Source: Pelobates cultripes (lineage: Eukaryota > Chordata > Amphibia > Anura > Pelobatidae). Taken from it: DNA of 64,000 nucleotides. The DNA lies in the NCBI GenBank assembly GCA_933207985.1, contig OW240917.1:244192822-244256821 (forward strand). Reading direction: 5' to 3'. The first letter of the stretch is position 1. Each line of letters begins with the position of its first letter. Of the stretch, positions 46,300-58,939 are shown in pieces. A program made the translations under genes and the position numbers. The notes below the pieces were generated by a model. The model made no database searches. It had not been told where the DNA came from and saw nothing but the letters and a program-made list of their open reading frames with translations.

Positions 46300-47129
46300 T
46301 AAGTAAGTAATGCTGAACAGAGATGTCTTCTTGGAAGGCTCTTTATTATTAGGTCCTCTGTCCTGAGGCCAAAATGTGATGGGTTTCTAAATTAGATCTT
46401 TGAACAATTTACTTTTCATTTTAAATGTTCAGATATGCGCTCTTAAACCTTCCAGACGGTTAGTCAATATCAATATAATTATTGTCTATATTCATTATTC
46501 CTTTCCTTTTTTAAAAAAAAAAGTAAATCTGCTAATCTGCCTTCATTTTCAGAAAAGGTCATTCCACCTACCCGACATTCATGACAATTCTCGTTTTATT
46601 TATTTTTATTTTTTTTGTTTAGCTTTACAATAGCATGCCTACTGAAATGTGCAAAGTAGATCAAATCAAACAATTGATGACAATTTTCCAGGTTTACAAA
46701 GGATTATAACATTTTGTATGGTATTTATTATGCAAATTAATGTCAGGGAATAAAATATTATTTTGCCATTGAAATCCTGGATAATATGTCATCTTGAGAT
46801 CTTGAATACTGGGTTCGGGTTATGGTGCAAGTTTTAAAACTATCTTATAAAGCATATCAGCGAAAAATAACTTATCATTAGAGTAGCAAGATAAAAGTAT
46901 TGTAATTATACAAATTTATTCATCAAGCTCAATTTTTTTTTATTTTAATCAACTCTAAATTTCTCATTTGTAGGTGGGAAGGAAGAGGTCCTTAAAAATG
47001 ATGGTGGAACCTGTCAAAATGGCAATGTGTATAAAAGAGAATTATGGGTAATAAAGGTTCCCATGCCAATGGTGGCAAATATATTAGATTTGAATAGATA
47101 AAAATCTATCTGACTTATTATTCATAGAT
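46300..47129. other. No gene seen
   Basis: AT-rich, unclassified. Confidence 0.4.
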
Positions 47130-47600
47130 ATAGTGTACCAAGTATTGGTATATCGATGCTATAATGAAAACAGCACACACGGATTAAAGTGAGCATACAA
47201 CTGTTTATTGCACATAGTCCAGCAACATTTGACCGAACAATTAATGGACCATTTTGCATATATTTCAGAACAAATGTAAAAATTGGCCACATTGTTCTTG
47301 TGTGTAACCAGTGAAGCATCTGTTTTGCTTTTGTAAGACCCAAACATTCAATACAAACATGGCCTAACGTGCGTAAAAGCTTAATCGGAGGTAAAAGAAA
47401 TGCAGACTACAAGTATTTACTGCCTTTGCATTTCAATGTAACCAATTAGGTGCCAAATTAGCATGCCTGATTGTCCATGTTGGTCGAAGGATTGTGTGTT
47501 GATGTATGAAGGACACATTGGGTTTAAAATGGTGGGTGAACAAGTACATGACCAGAAAGTCTTTAAAACAACATTGTCTTTGTCAAAGAATCGTACTATT
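47130..47600 (-). mobile_element. Unclassified retroelement-like 3' end
   Basis: On the minus strand GTGCAATAAACAGTTGTATG, then CACTTTAATCCGTGTG, looks like a poly(A)-signal-bearing end. CATGACCAGAAAGTCTTTAA and ACAACATTGTCTTTGTCAAA (47550-47593) recur, slightly diverged, at 50213-50258 inside a MITE. Class unknown. Confidence 0.35.
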
Positions 47601-47946
47601 CCTTATTTCAATATCTTACATCTTTCTACAGAGTTCTAACAAATAAGCCAGTAATCCTTCCAGGCAGGCTAAATTATATTTGAGAGGATAAATGATGATA
47701 CAAAACCGTAACATTTTTGCCAGCTCATAGTGAAGATTCTATGGGTTGAGGCGAGTCAACAGTAATAAAACAGTTTTAAAACTCTCCCCAAGAAAACCTT
47801 CATTTTTGATGACTCAACAATATCTCTTAACTTTGAAATATGGCGTACCGAAAACACCACTAAGTCGGTTTAAACAAGAAATATTCAACTGTGTGACCCT
47901 ATCAATAAAAATGAGAAACAAAACTTCATCCCTAACTTTAGTATAT

Positions 47947-48130
47947 GACAGGACCCTTCAGCCATATCCATGCACCTTTGGTCGATCAGTGTTTGAAAAC
48001 CAACAGTTAGTCTCTATGGTCTTCCCAGTTTCTGTGCAGGGAGTGAAGCAGTGAAGACCATAGAGACTAACTGTTGGCTTTCAAACACTGACCGACCAAA
48101 GGTGCATGGATATGGCTGAAGGATCCTGTC
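47947..48130. mobile_element. Palindromic MITE, copy 2
   Basis: Ends GACAGGACCCTTCAGCCATA and TATGGCTGAAGGATCCTGTC. Arms of about 80 bp pair nearly perfectly (CAACAGTTAGTCTCTATGGT). It is flanked by ATAT on both sides, possibly a short AT target duplication. Same element as 10056-10239. Confidence 0.92.
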
Positions 48131-49954
48131 ATATACTGAAGGTATAGATGAGCTTTTCAGTTTTTTTTTTGTTTTTGTTTTTTTTACATAAACTGTTTTT
48201 GAAACAAAAAATCTATTTCCCTTACTTGAAAGGATTATTATATTAAAAAGTATTTATGAAGAGACAGTTCTCTGTAAGGACTGAATTCTATGTTACAAGA
48301 AGCACTTCTCTCTAACTTCCAGTCCTTCTTTTGTGCTTGTCACAAAGTGAACTTATGAAGACTTGGAGCCTTAGGACATCTTCAGTATGTATTTCTACCC
48401 CATAGATACATCACTGATAAAGTGGCAAGTGAGGAATAAGTCTAATTAAATGTGAATTTCATAAGAATCATTTGGACCTCCCAAATATTGCATATGGTTG
48501 ACAACTAATTTTGGCACCTCTTTAATTATAAATCTCAGAAATATAATTCTGTTAATCACAGTGAACCAAAAATAACTAAAATAGTATACTTTTTTTTTTT
48601 TTTTTGAACACGCAATTAACAAAAGCACGATAAGTAACAAAAAAAATAAATAAAATCTCCGGACCTCTTTTCCGACATTCCTTAAACTTTTGCATGTCAT
48701 AGACATAATCAGATGGATTTTCACATACACAACAATCCCTTTTACATTTTTTAATTTTACTTTTTTTTTTTTTTTGCTTTAATCAGTATTTTCTCAATTA
48801 GATACAGATGGTGTCTGACTTGTGTTAGCAGTAAAACTAATTTTCAAAAATAGATAAATGAACAAAACATTTGAACAATGCCATACTACTCTGTGCACAC
48901 ACTTCTAAGATACACTTTTTGTTGATGAGAAGCATTTTTACGTGCTGACTCAAATATCTCAATTTTAAAAGAAACAGATTCAACATTCATTTGCAAAAAA
49001 AAAACTTACAAATTGTCACATCTGAAGCAACATTCATCAAATTCATGTCTGACTGCTTTCAAAGGGCACACATTTGATTTTATATAAAAAAAAAAGCCCA
49101 CAAACTTTTAGGACTTGTCTGCTCCTAAAAGTTCTACTAAAACTACTGATAAAAGATGGGGGGGGAGAGAAACACATTAGACTTTTTTTTTTTTTTTCAA
49201 AAAGCTGCATTCCGGTTGGATTTCTTTTCATCCAATAAGAGTATAGCTAGATTTCAAATCACAAAAAATGTGATGTGACGAGAATAAACTAATTTCTGTA
49301 CAAATTGGAGCAATACAGATAAAGTAGAAAAGTCCCATACACCTTACGTATTTGTTTGAACTTTTATTTAGGCTATAGTTTGCATTCAGTTATCGGCAAA
49401 AAATAAATAAAAATTGAAAAAACGAGTATTGACTGCAACTAGGCAAAAGAGTGGTTGAAACATTTCCCAATTTCAGCCCATTGTTCTATTTTTATAAAGA
49501 AAAAAAATTATATATACATATAGATTTTTTTTTAATTAACTATATTAATAATAAACTTTGCCTTTCATTTGTTATAATCCTTGTGCGCCACAACGTGTGA
49601 CGGCTTGAGTGTGTTACAAAAATGTGTGTATTTGTAGACATGCATAATTTACTTGTGTGCGGATTTTGTGGCTTAAAGGAGACGTGCTAAGGGGGTTGTT
49701 TCCTAAACAGTGAGATGCAGCGAATTGAAAAAAGAATACAAATTAAAAATAAATAAATAGAACTCACCTATAATCTTGAGCTGATGACATTTTCTCCCTG
49801 TAACCTGACCCTCCTTCTCTTTCTACACCTCACGGCGTGGGGAGGGATATTATGGAGGCTTGGTGGGGCACGGAGCAGGAGACTGGGCCGCCATGGGATG
49901 TCCATCATCAGCATGTTATGCATGTTTGACGACAGATGCATTTTATGCATAGAT
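48131..49954. other. No gene seen; many homopolymer runs
   Basis: Long T or A runs at about 48170, 48592, 48763, 49184 and 49530. TTAAAGGAGACGTGC at 49674 may be a lone MITE end. Confidence 0.4.
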
Positions 49955-50501
49955 TTAATGGGACACTATAGGCACCCAGATCACTTCAGCTCATTGTCCC
50001 TTAACCCTGCAAAGGTAATTACTGCAGTTTTTAATAAACTGCAATAATTACCTTTGAGGGTTAACTCCACCTCTAGTGGCTTTCTACCAGACAGCCACAA
50101 GAGGGACTTCAAGGTCTTTAGGTGACTTTTGGTCGCCTAACCGATGCTGGACGTCCTGACGCTATGCATGAGCACATCCAGCGGTACCCAAGCCCCTGTA
50201 GGAAAGCATCATACATGGCCAGAAGGTCTTTAAAACAACATTGCCTTTGTCAAAGCATTATACAAGCTTTTCTATGGGGGAGATACTAATGCGAGCGCGG
50301 CTATTGCCGCGCATGTGCACTACACTAGAGGAGTGGAGGCAAAGCCCGAACCAGAGACATCGGCACAGGAATCAGCTAAGTGACAGAAGGGGATTTGAAC
50401 CCCTTCTGCACCATGGGGGTAGGGCATGAGGGAGACACTATAGAGACCTATAGTGTCAGGAAAACAAACTTTGTTTTCCTGGCACTATTGTTTCCCTTTA
50501 T
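49955..50501. mobile_element. TTAA MITE with hairpins, decayed right end
   Basis: It starts TTAATGGGACACTATAGGCA, with CACCCAGATCACTTCAGC as in the 29088 family. Hairpins: GGTAATTACTGCAG / CTGCAATAATTACC (about 50013-50053), AGAAGGGGATTTGAACCCCTTCT (about 50385-50408) and GGAAAACAAA / TTTGTTTTCC near the end. It ends TTTCCCTTTA with TTAA degraded. It includes a 46-bp segment also seen at 47550. Confidence 0.7.
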
Positions 50502-50868
50502 CATTAACCACCTGAAACGCTTGTTACAAATGGATTATGAAGCTGTCAGAGGTAGAATTACAACTCCCACAGCAAAGCTTTTTATGTGCAATGTTTCAAG
50601 TGGAAACATATATGCAAAGCACTGAAGTGGTTATAGTCCACCAAAGACTTATTGTAGCTGTTCCCCAGAATGGCCGCTGGGAATAATATGTGGCTGTATT
50701 GTCCGATATATCACTTATTATCTTCTGAAAGGTTTGGCTACAGAAACTGATTAAAGCTCTGACTTAATATTTTTGAATAAGCTTTTCTAATTATATTTTG
50801 ATATAAAGATAACGGTACCTGAACGATGAACAGAGATGAAAATAAAAAGGATTAAATTAAACGGTTTA

Positions 50869-51290
50869 TTAAAGCACCATGACCACTTCAGTTATTTGAA
50901 GTGATGATGGTGTCCACTATAAAAACGCTACACATCCAGACTTTAACCCCACTACTGCCAGAGGTGTAACTCCAACTCTAGCAGTGTCATTGGGGCATAA
51001 TTAGCCATCCCAGAACAAGAGTAGTGAATGTCAATTCTGTACAAATTTTCCTACACAGAATTGCATTCACTGGTTTAGAGAGGTCAGCTGACCTTGTTAG
51101 CCAATTGCAACTTTGCAGAAGATGGACTCAGCAAAAGATGGAAGTCCATCACCAGCGCTGAGCGCAGACTATGTGTCTGGTGGGGACCCAGGTAAGAGGA
51201 CAAACTCTTACTACACGGTTTCCCCCATTACCGAGGAACTGTGCTAAGGTACTCCTGGCATCATAACCACTAAAGCTGACTGTAGTAGTT
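50869..51290. mobile_element. TTAA MITE, family 3
   Basis: TTAAAGCACCATGACCACTT start with hairpin CTTCAGTTATTTGAAG. The inner TGCCAGAGGTGTAACTCCA and TTGGGGCATAATTAGCCATC match 60106-60371. The right end near CTCCTGGCATCATAACCAC has no clear TTAA. Confidence 0.6.
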
Positions 51291-52250
51291 ATTGTTGTAG
51301 CGGAGAGCTGATTTCCCACAGCTTAACTCCACCAAGTACTTTAAGAGGATGCAGGAACAAGTAATAAATCCAAGAGAATATCCAGCACAATCAGCAATAC
51401 AATCCAATAATATCCCATCACTTTCCCCAATCACTGGACGACACACAGTATCAGGAGTAGAACTAACTTTTAATGGCAACATTCCTGCTTTTATGAGATT
51501 CTCCCATGCAAGGGAGGGATTCACCACAATTAGCATTTTACCCAATAACAGCGACGTTACCTCCCACACATCTCCTCCCCTTAGATTAGCCTTTAATCCA
51601 ATTATATACAACACATTTTTCCCCACTTTTCCAATGTACCCCAAATAATGGAATATGCCCTTAAATATGGTACCCCCTGGTAGCCCTGATATGGGTGAGA
51701 AACATATCCAAAAATCACCCAGATCAGACCAGGGGTTCGGGAGTTATAGGGAGGTAAAGTTTTGACCGACCGCCTGGGCAAAGTAGCCGGAAATAGTTCC
51801 ATGAAATCTGGCCCTATGGTCGGTCTCCATTCGTGCCCCAAAAGTCCCGAATTGCTATGGCATCTATAATGCATTCGCTAACTGGATGAATCCCCTAGTT
51901 TGTGGGATTCATCCTGCCGAACGCCGGGCCGTTCGTGGGTTTCTATCCGTGCCTTCTGAAGCCCTGGAGGTCTTAGCGGTGTTCGGCTAGTCGAGTGTCC
52001 GTTTTCAGTTCCAGACACTCGACGGCCAAACACTGCTGTTCGCGGATTTAAGATGACGGCCGCCACCTGTTCGGCTGCCGAAATGGCGGCGGGTTCATGC
52101 GTACAAGGGAATGAAATGCAAGCAGGGAGATAAATAGATCCATTATATACATCAGGGTGGTCCAGTTCATTTGGTACTTTGTTCGTATGGGGAATTTTGG
52201 TGGTTCACATGTCAGCTGTGAATCCCATACCGAACAAAGTATGTTCATAA
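51291..52250. repeat. Unclassified repeat with hairpin chain
   Basis: Hairpins in the right part: 51884-51914 (GGATGAATCCC, 11 bp, perfect), 51918-51935, 51991-52022 (TCGAGTGTC, extended imperfectly), 52059-52090 with an inner TTCGGC/GCCGAA, and 52175-52241 (TACTTTGTTCG, then ATGGG). The left part could be a retroelement LTR, but I could not fix ends. No coding frame. Confidence 0.5.
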
Positions 52251-52370
52251 CTAGTCAATTAGAGTTTTGGGTACTTTAGGCACAGGAAAATCTCTGCAGG
52301 GCCAACAATTAATAAAAGGAATAGGACAGCCAAAAAGGGGTTCCACTACAATTATGCTTGCAGTAACCCT

Positions 52371-52871
52371 TTAAAGGACAGTATAGTCACCAGAACCACT
52401 ACAGCTTTATGTAGTCATTCTGGTGTCAATCTTTATGTAGTCAATAGCCTGTCACTGGAGGCTGTGCACTGTAAAAACTGATATTTTAGAGAAAAGTGCA
52501 GTCACTCAGACAGCCACTAGGGGTGCTTCCTATTCCAGTGCTGCACAGAACCTACGTTCAGCTTCTCTACGCTCTGCATGGAGGCACTGAGTGTTCCTCA
52601 TAGAGATGCATTGATTCAAAGGATGAAGTGTGGCATGCGCAATAGCCTCCCAATGCTTTCCAATGGAAAAGCATTGGATTGGCTGAGATCATCAATCTAT
52701 GGAGGAGGGGCCAGCCATGGCAAGACCAGCATGGTGTGTAAAAAGGTAAGTAAAAATAACTTTCTAAGCTATCTACAGGGGGAGGGGGGGAGAGCAGAGA
52801 TCTAAATAGTTAGTTATACACTATAGTGTCTGGAATATGTGTGAATTCTTGACACTATAATGTCCTTTTAA
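52371..52871. mobile_element. TTAA MITE, family 1 (copy of 9386-9990)
   Basis: TTAAAGGACAGTATAGTCAC at 52371 and ACTATAATGTCCTTTTAA at 52871. Inner segments TAGAGATGCATTGATTCAA and GAGAAAAGTGCAG follow the 9386 copy in order. TTAA at both ends. Confidence 0.85.
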
Positions 52872-55199
52872 GTGAATTAATTTTGGTGTGTTATTAGAAA
52901 TCTACACAATATCATGGAGATACTAGTGAATATTGTTAGTTAAATTTGCATGTTAGGGGCATGCTGTTATGATTTAAGCATTATGGGAACAGTGATGGGG
53001 TTTAGGTTCGTTAACAAAAACTGGAAAAACAGAATTGACAAAGGGAGTTATTTTGGTCTAAAATTTACAATTTCCTTGTCACTTATACAGATTTCCTGAT
53101 TTCTTGAATACAACACAAATAATCTAAAAATAGTATAACTTGCTTAATAATTGTACACTCAAAAAAAGCAACCTAAAGCCTTCATACCTCTAGTGGCTGC
53201 ATGTGGTACTGCAAGTAATACATTATGAAACATTAATGGATTCTTCAGAGTAGAGAGGCCAACAGGGCAATTCCCTCTCTCCTCATCATGCCATACCCCC
53301 ATTGGGGTTTTACCATTTTGAAAATGCTGCAGGTTTACTTTAAGCCTAGTCTCTAAGCTTAATATTCCTTTTTTTGTGTAGGGATAATTGAAATCAATGA
53401 AACTGCTTTTTATGTCATGATGTAGCAGAGTCCATAAACATATTTAAACATTCCTTGGCCAAGGTGTTTCTAAGTTTGATAACTGTTGCTAAAACCAATT
53501 CTGTAATAACGATCTGTTCCCCAAAATGCGACTAATCGTTTTGTTTTTTTTTTGTTTTTTTTAATGTTTAATTTCTCAAATAAATGTTTTTGTATGTGAC
53601 CTCAAAAATAAAAAAATATTGTGGACTTTTTGAGAAATCTGTTAAAACAAATAAAAACATAAATATCTAAAAGACTATAAAAAAAAACTATCTCAGGTGA
53701 CTCTGGAAAACCGAAGATTCTCATTACTTAGCATAGGACTGCTTAATTTGTCCAAGTCATTGTGACAAAAAAGGCATATTACTCTTTAAAACATTGTAAG
53801 AAAAAATGAATGAACCCACGCATTTCACTATTTTGAATATTCTTAGGGATGTGGTAGTTGACTAGGATGATGTACCTTACTGATAAGGCTATAAAATATG
53901 TCTATTATTGTTTGATGTCGGTTGCCGAGGGAACATTTCTACCTTTAAATATGAAGGTCATCTTTAAGACCAAGACAAGTGTGATATGCTTATCGAAAAA
54001 TTGTTTCTGTACTGGTACAAGTGAACAGGAAAATGCAAGACCCCCAAAGGGACATTTACCCACATAGGACAAAAGATATTCAGTTCTATATCTATTCTCT
54101 CTCTTTCTTATATTACATCGTCTTAGCTATTTTCCAGGACAGCCAGGAGGGAAAAATATAAATAATTATTTTACACCATGTTAGACACTACCATATTCTC
54201 TCAGCCCTTTGAAATAAAACAAACCAATATTCAAACACAATTGTGTTATGCAATTAATCGTGACCTACTGTACATACAATTAAAACATAAAAAGAAACTA
54301 AAGCATGCAAAACTCACTCGTTAGAATTTGCAGGAGCATTGCTACAACATAACCAACTCATTGACAACAAAGTGATCAAAAAGTTAAAGCTCTACATAAC
54401 ACTTGAAAATGAAAAGTCTTATTTTTTTAGTGTTTTCATTTTTGGACCAAGAAGAAGATATGTTTGGACCTCTAAAGACAGTCAACAGAAGATGCTGTTT
54501 CGCAACGGAGTTGAACCCCTCAGAATTCCTTTTGGCTGAGAATGTTTTTAATGGGGAACTGTCAATTTCTGAGATTTGTAATATTTAGTTTTACAAATAT
54601 GTCTTTGTAAGATGTGAAAAACAATATTATAAGTAAAACAACTCGGTAGGTTCGAAAAAAAAAATTTGCTCTGGTAGTCCGAAATTCATTCATAGGTCAG
54701 TTTGGCTCAGATGATTTTTGGCCATGAAAATAATTCCGCAACCCGATTTAGACAAAACAATATGGTGCATCAATGGGCCAATCAGTGCACTGAAAAATAT
54801 AATATTATTCATGTATTTTGCAGTACGCAATGTGTGCAATTTTATGTCATTTGGTCGACAGATCAAGTGTAAAAAAGTAGCCAATAAAAGGAAAAAGAAG
54901 AAGCTGTGAAAAAAATCTATATTTCTGTATTATATATTCCGGTAAATTAAATATATAATATATAAATAAAGATCTTTTTTCCCCTATTGGTCACTTCTCA
55001 CTTAATCTGTGAATAAAATCAACACTTAGTGGTTCTCCCCTAGCCAGCAATGATCTTTTTTCCCATCAATCTTCTAATATTTTTGGTGCTACAGACAGAA
55101 GTCCAAAAAACAAACCAAAAGAACTTGCTCGGCCATTGTCCAGTTTGTTTGTGCGTGATATATACATAAGAGCTTTGGAGTGATAGAACTGAGATGATC
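52872..55199. other. No gene seen
   Basis: AT-rich, apparently single-copy. Short frames only (for example 54339-54539, without a recognisable family). Confidence 0.45.
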
Positions 55200-55588
55200 T
55201 TCCAATCACCCTAAATTCGGATGAATCCTAGTTAATTTGACTGGGAGTAAGTCTACTCTTTATCCTGCAACTGGGTGCCTCCATCTTAGTTTCTTGACAA
55301 TCATTGTTTTATGCTCTGATCTTTGCACCTGGCAGTCAGCATACAGAAAGCATGCAGGATAGAGGAGGAATGAAACAATGTATCTATTTCTCCTCCTTGT
55401 TTGCGATGTGTGCCCTGGCTGTGCCTTGCCTGAACTGAATAATGATATAACTTTCTAAATCTTCAATATGAATGTAAAAGAAAAAGGAGAATCTCATTTA
55501 AAAAAAAAATACTAACACTAGATTTTTTTTTTTATATATTGTTTTAATAAACGGCGTAAAGTCCAGAGAAGTGACAGTTCCCCTTTAA
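55200..55588. mobile_element. TTAA MITE, family 4
   Basis: The right end AGAAGTGACAGTTCCCC then TTTAA is a TTAAAGGGGAACTGTCACTT terminus on the minus strand. The body (CTTTGCACCTGGCAGTCAGC, ATGTATCTATTTCTCC) matches the split copy at 11640-12597. The left end is decayed. Confidence 0.65.
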
Positions 55589-56638
55589 CATCAATTCTGC
55601 CAATGGAAATCTAAGACCAATAGTGATGGGGAGGAGATTATTACAGAGGCCAAAAACAGTATCTTTTCATATCTTTAGAACTCAAATAGACTTTGATCTG
55701 GTACAAAATGAAAACACTCCATAAATCAATATTTTCATTTTAAAATTGTAATAGTCCTTTAAAACCCTAATGATTAAACCAGTGATTACACCTATACAAG
55801 ATGCTCTGTATTTAATGTATTGCATCTTTTCTCTTCAACATGCTTCATTGTGTGCACTTTTGTACAATAATTCAAAAAAAACTAAGCTCTAGCACATGCA
55901 TAAAAATATGTATAAATAAAAAAAATATAGATTTTTTATTTATTTAATTTTGAAATCCTATCTTTAAGACATGGGGTTAGATAACAGTTATTTTTTTTAT
56001 TTTTATTTTTTTAGAGTGAATAAGTGTAAACATATCATCTCCTTCTTCCTACATCATAAGATTTGCTAAACTAAATCCCCGGACGCAGAATAAACCTTTC
56101 TAAAAAAAAAAAAAAAAATCTAAAAAATAAACTAAGGAGATAAAATCTACATGGATCAGAGTCTCTTTCAAACACTACCCCACCCAAGCACGTAAATATT
56201 TCCATTCTAAGAATTCCTAAACTTTGTGTAGCAAAGATTTAGTTTTGCTTAATAGTGAATTCACATATTTTTTTTTAAAATGTAATCATAATAGTGAAGT
56301 ATGTCAGCTTAAGCTTTAGATGGTAAGCTCTTTTGACTGGGCCTTCACCCTATCTCTTGTTCTTGTAAGTCAAACTCGTCTTGTTGATTTTACTTGTATG
56401 TTTCGTCCACCCTTTGGACAGTGCCGAGAAATATATTAGCTTTTTCAAAATAATAATGATAAACAAATTCTTTATTTGCCAACAAGGCCAGTTTAACCTC
56501 ACAGTGTGGTGCGACACCTCATAGAAGAAGTATCGGTAGTCTGTTTCCTGTCATTGCTTGAACGAAACAGGCATATATGAAGAATTGAATTTCTGTTCAT
56601 TATCCACGTCTCCCAGCGCCTTTATTTCTTGTCAAGTT
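55589..56638. other. No gene; contains a dispersed repeat
   Basis: 56270-56460 is a diverged copy of the 11775-11950 repeat (TTAGATGGTAAGCTCTTTTG, then CTTGTTCTTGTAAG). The rest is AT-rich. Confidence 0.5.
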
Positions 56639-56729
56639 TCAAAACGACTTTTCCTCTTTCAGACGGTTCTCCGTGGGATCTTTCTGAAAGGCAGCTTCGA
56701 GAAATCCATGGTATTCATTATAAACTTTC
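56639..56729 (-). CDS. Possible terminal exon, unknown gene
   Basis: The minus strand shows CTCACACAG| at 56730 (acceptor), then an open frame of 29 codons (KVYNEYHGFLEAAFQKDPTE, then NRLKEEKSF) and TGA at 56641-56639. AATAAA follows about 11 bases later on the same strand (56623-56628). The composition is protein-like and unlike the surrounding AT-rich DNA. It needs one base from the preceding exon, so it cannot join the 63474 exon (which ends in phase 0) directly; at least one intermediate exon would be needed. No domain recognised. It could instead be a conserved noncoding element. Confidence 0.35.
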
Positions 56730-57975
56730 CTGTGTGAGCAAAATGTAACCAAATATGTAAATACAAAGATATAATCTTTCATATATTATTTATATCTATA
56801 ATTTTTCACAAATTGTTAAAGGAGCTTTACAGATCACATATAAAACTGTGAATTCATTATACGTTGGGTTGGATGGAGTTACCTCCTTGTGTGTGAATAT
56901 TGGAAAATATATTTAAATTTTCATATGGTACGTTGTAATTCTTCTTCACTGGGCCTTTGCCAAAGCTAACAATAGTTTTCAAAAATGTCAACAATATGTA
57001 TTGGAATAAAGAAATCAGACTTCAGGAGTAGAGGAGGTTTACGATAAGGTCTACTTTTTGTGGGGTCATGTAATCCATGTACTCTTGTACCCTGTCCAGG
57101 AATGTTTGTGGGACTAATTTGCCATATTTGTTAAAGGTACTGAATTCTGTCTGATTTTATTGTTTTGGACATGTGCCCATTATGCTGGTTGTTGTTTTTC
57201 TGGGACACAGGAGAAAATTTTAAAATTAAAAAAAAAAAAAAAAAAACTCACATCATAAGAAGATCTTTGAATGAGTTCCGTCACATATAAGATGTCCTAC
57301 GTCACTAGGTATATGCCTGGGCACTTTCTAAGCATTTTGAACATGCTCATGGTGGACCTGTTGACCTCCTTTCATTTTTAAACCATGTTTAATTGTACTT
57401 TTATTTTATGGTCTTCATTTATCAAGACACTTCCCTGGAGAGTCTAATTATGGTCTACCAATGTTGGGAGAGGTTCACTCCCTGGTTATTCAGGGCGAGT
57501 ATTTCTTTATCCTTGCTCTCTCCTCTTGCTCCACATAGAACAGAATGAATATAAATAAAACCAGTAATAAGTTGGAGGCGAGAGGTGATCCTGGGTGACT
57601 CCACTAATGCAAAATGTGAGACTTGGAGCCTTCATTAAGTTTCATTAAGTTCCAGCTGGGGGTGAGAGTTCACTTCTCTTTTTTGTTTCTTCACTCCAAA
57701 AAATGCTATTGAAGAATTTTAAACAACAGTTACCTCTGATGGACTTTCATATCTAAAAGAGTGAGGACAATCCATGATGCTCCCGGAGCATTTATGCATA
57801 CTTGGGCATGTGCTTTAAAAATGCCTTAGGAGCATGGATGGATTTACCAATAGGTAGCTGCCTACAGGCGCCTGGTTTATAGGGGTGCATGACATGATTA
57901 CAAGTGTGCATTTTATTAAGATATACTTTGTAGAATTTTTTTTTTCATTGTGCTATTTATTAGTTTTATATATAT
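56730..57975. other. No gene recognised
   Basis: AT-rich, possibly intronic if the minus-strand gene spans here. A pure A run lies at about 57228-57246. Confidence 0.4.
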
Positions 57976-58518
57976 ATAGTTAATACATTGCTTAACACAA
58001 ATACACACACCAGTCAAGTCATAAGACTTGCTTTTCCCACAGAAATCTCACTTTAACAGTGCTCTCACTACTGCAAGGGATTCTGGGTAGGCGTATGCAA
58101 ATGAGCTCAACAAAGAACCTCATTTTTGCCTCAATTCCACTTTATATATGGATTTCTTGGAGTATGTGTTTGCTGTAAACAACAACTTTGAAACACAACT
58201 CAGGAAGAGGAGCAAAGCCAGTGAACCACTCATGGACAGCTGTTTCGGTGTAAATTCAACTCATCAGCATGAGGTTGGTTACTGGCTTGCTTTGGAGGCT
58301 TGGCGTTACTTGTAAAGTACTTCACAAGTAACGCCAAGCCTCCAAAGCAAGCCAGTTCATAAAGTGGAATTGAGGCAAAAATGGGGTTCTTTGTTGAGCT
58401 CATTTGCATACGTCTACCCAGAATCCATTGAAAACTGTTAAAGTGAGATTTCTGTGGGAAAAGTAAGTCTTATGGCTTGACTTGTGTGTGTATTTGTGTT
58501 TAGCAATGTATTAACTAT
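57976..58518. mobile_element. Head-to-head inverted pair of Penelope-like sequence
   Basis: A large palindrome centred near 58318. The left arm 57976-58312 and right arm 58322-58518 share ATAGTTAATACATTGCTTAA, AAGTCATAAGACTTGC, CACAGAAATCTCACTTTAAC, GCCTCAATTCCACTTTAT and GGCTTGGCGTTACTTG as inverse copies. The right arm lacks about 135 bp, which in the left arm includes a hammerhead motif. Penelope-type identity is inferred from that motif and the inverted arrangement; no RT/GIY-YIG coding is present. Confidence 0.6.
58224..58278 (-). ncRNA. Hammerhead ribozyme motif (type I)
   Basis: On the minus strand: stem I AACCTCATG (58276-58268) with CATGAGTGGTT (58234-58224); core CTGATGA (58267-58261); a 14-nt stem II region GTTGAATTTACACC; core CGAAAC (GAAA 58246-58243); a minimal stem III CAGCTG; and cleavage triplet GTC (58237-58235). 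Every conserved core base is present. Stem II is weak (one or two mismatches). Stem III is so short that, as in Penelope-like and retrozyme hammerheads, cleavage may need a dimer. Confidence 0.65.
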
Positions 58519-58939
58519 CTACTTACTTCAGGTGGCAGGGGTTTTCATCCACACTTGTTTCCCCACCACAACTCTGTTGGTGTATATATATACACACACA
58601 CACACACATTATTATTTATTATTATTTATTTTATTTTTTTAAATTTTTTTTTTGCAGAGGGTGCGACATATGTAATTTCTGACTTTAAATTATGGACTAT
58701 TTGCATTTGGTGGATTTTTTTTTGGGGTGGGGGAGATAGCAGCATGTGAGAATTCCGCACCTAGGGCATCTGAGATATAAATCTGGCCCTCATGATCTGA
58801 CTTGCACATGTGAACTTGAGTATTCCTTTCATATGGATGGACATGCTTCTGTTAAAACATAAAGGTGATTCATGATAAACCCTCACGTGGTTGGAGAACT
58901 AAATAAATATGGCAGCAATATATATAATTAATAATTTTT

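Noticed and set aside
50385..50408. tRNA T-arm-like GGGGTTCAAATCCCC on the minus strand
   Set aside because: It is a symmetric hairpin of the MITE (AGAAGGGG/CCCCTTCT); no D-arm, anticodon arm or acceptor stem around it.
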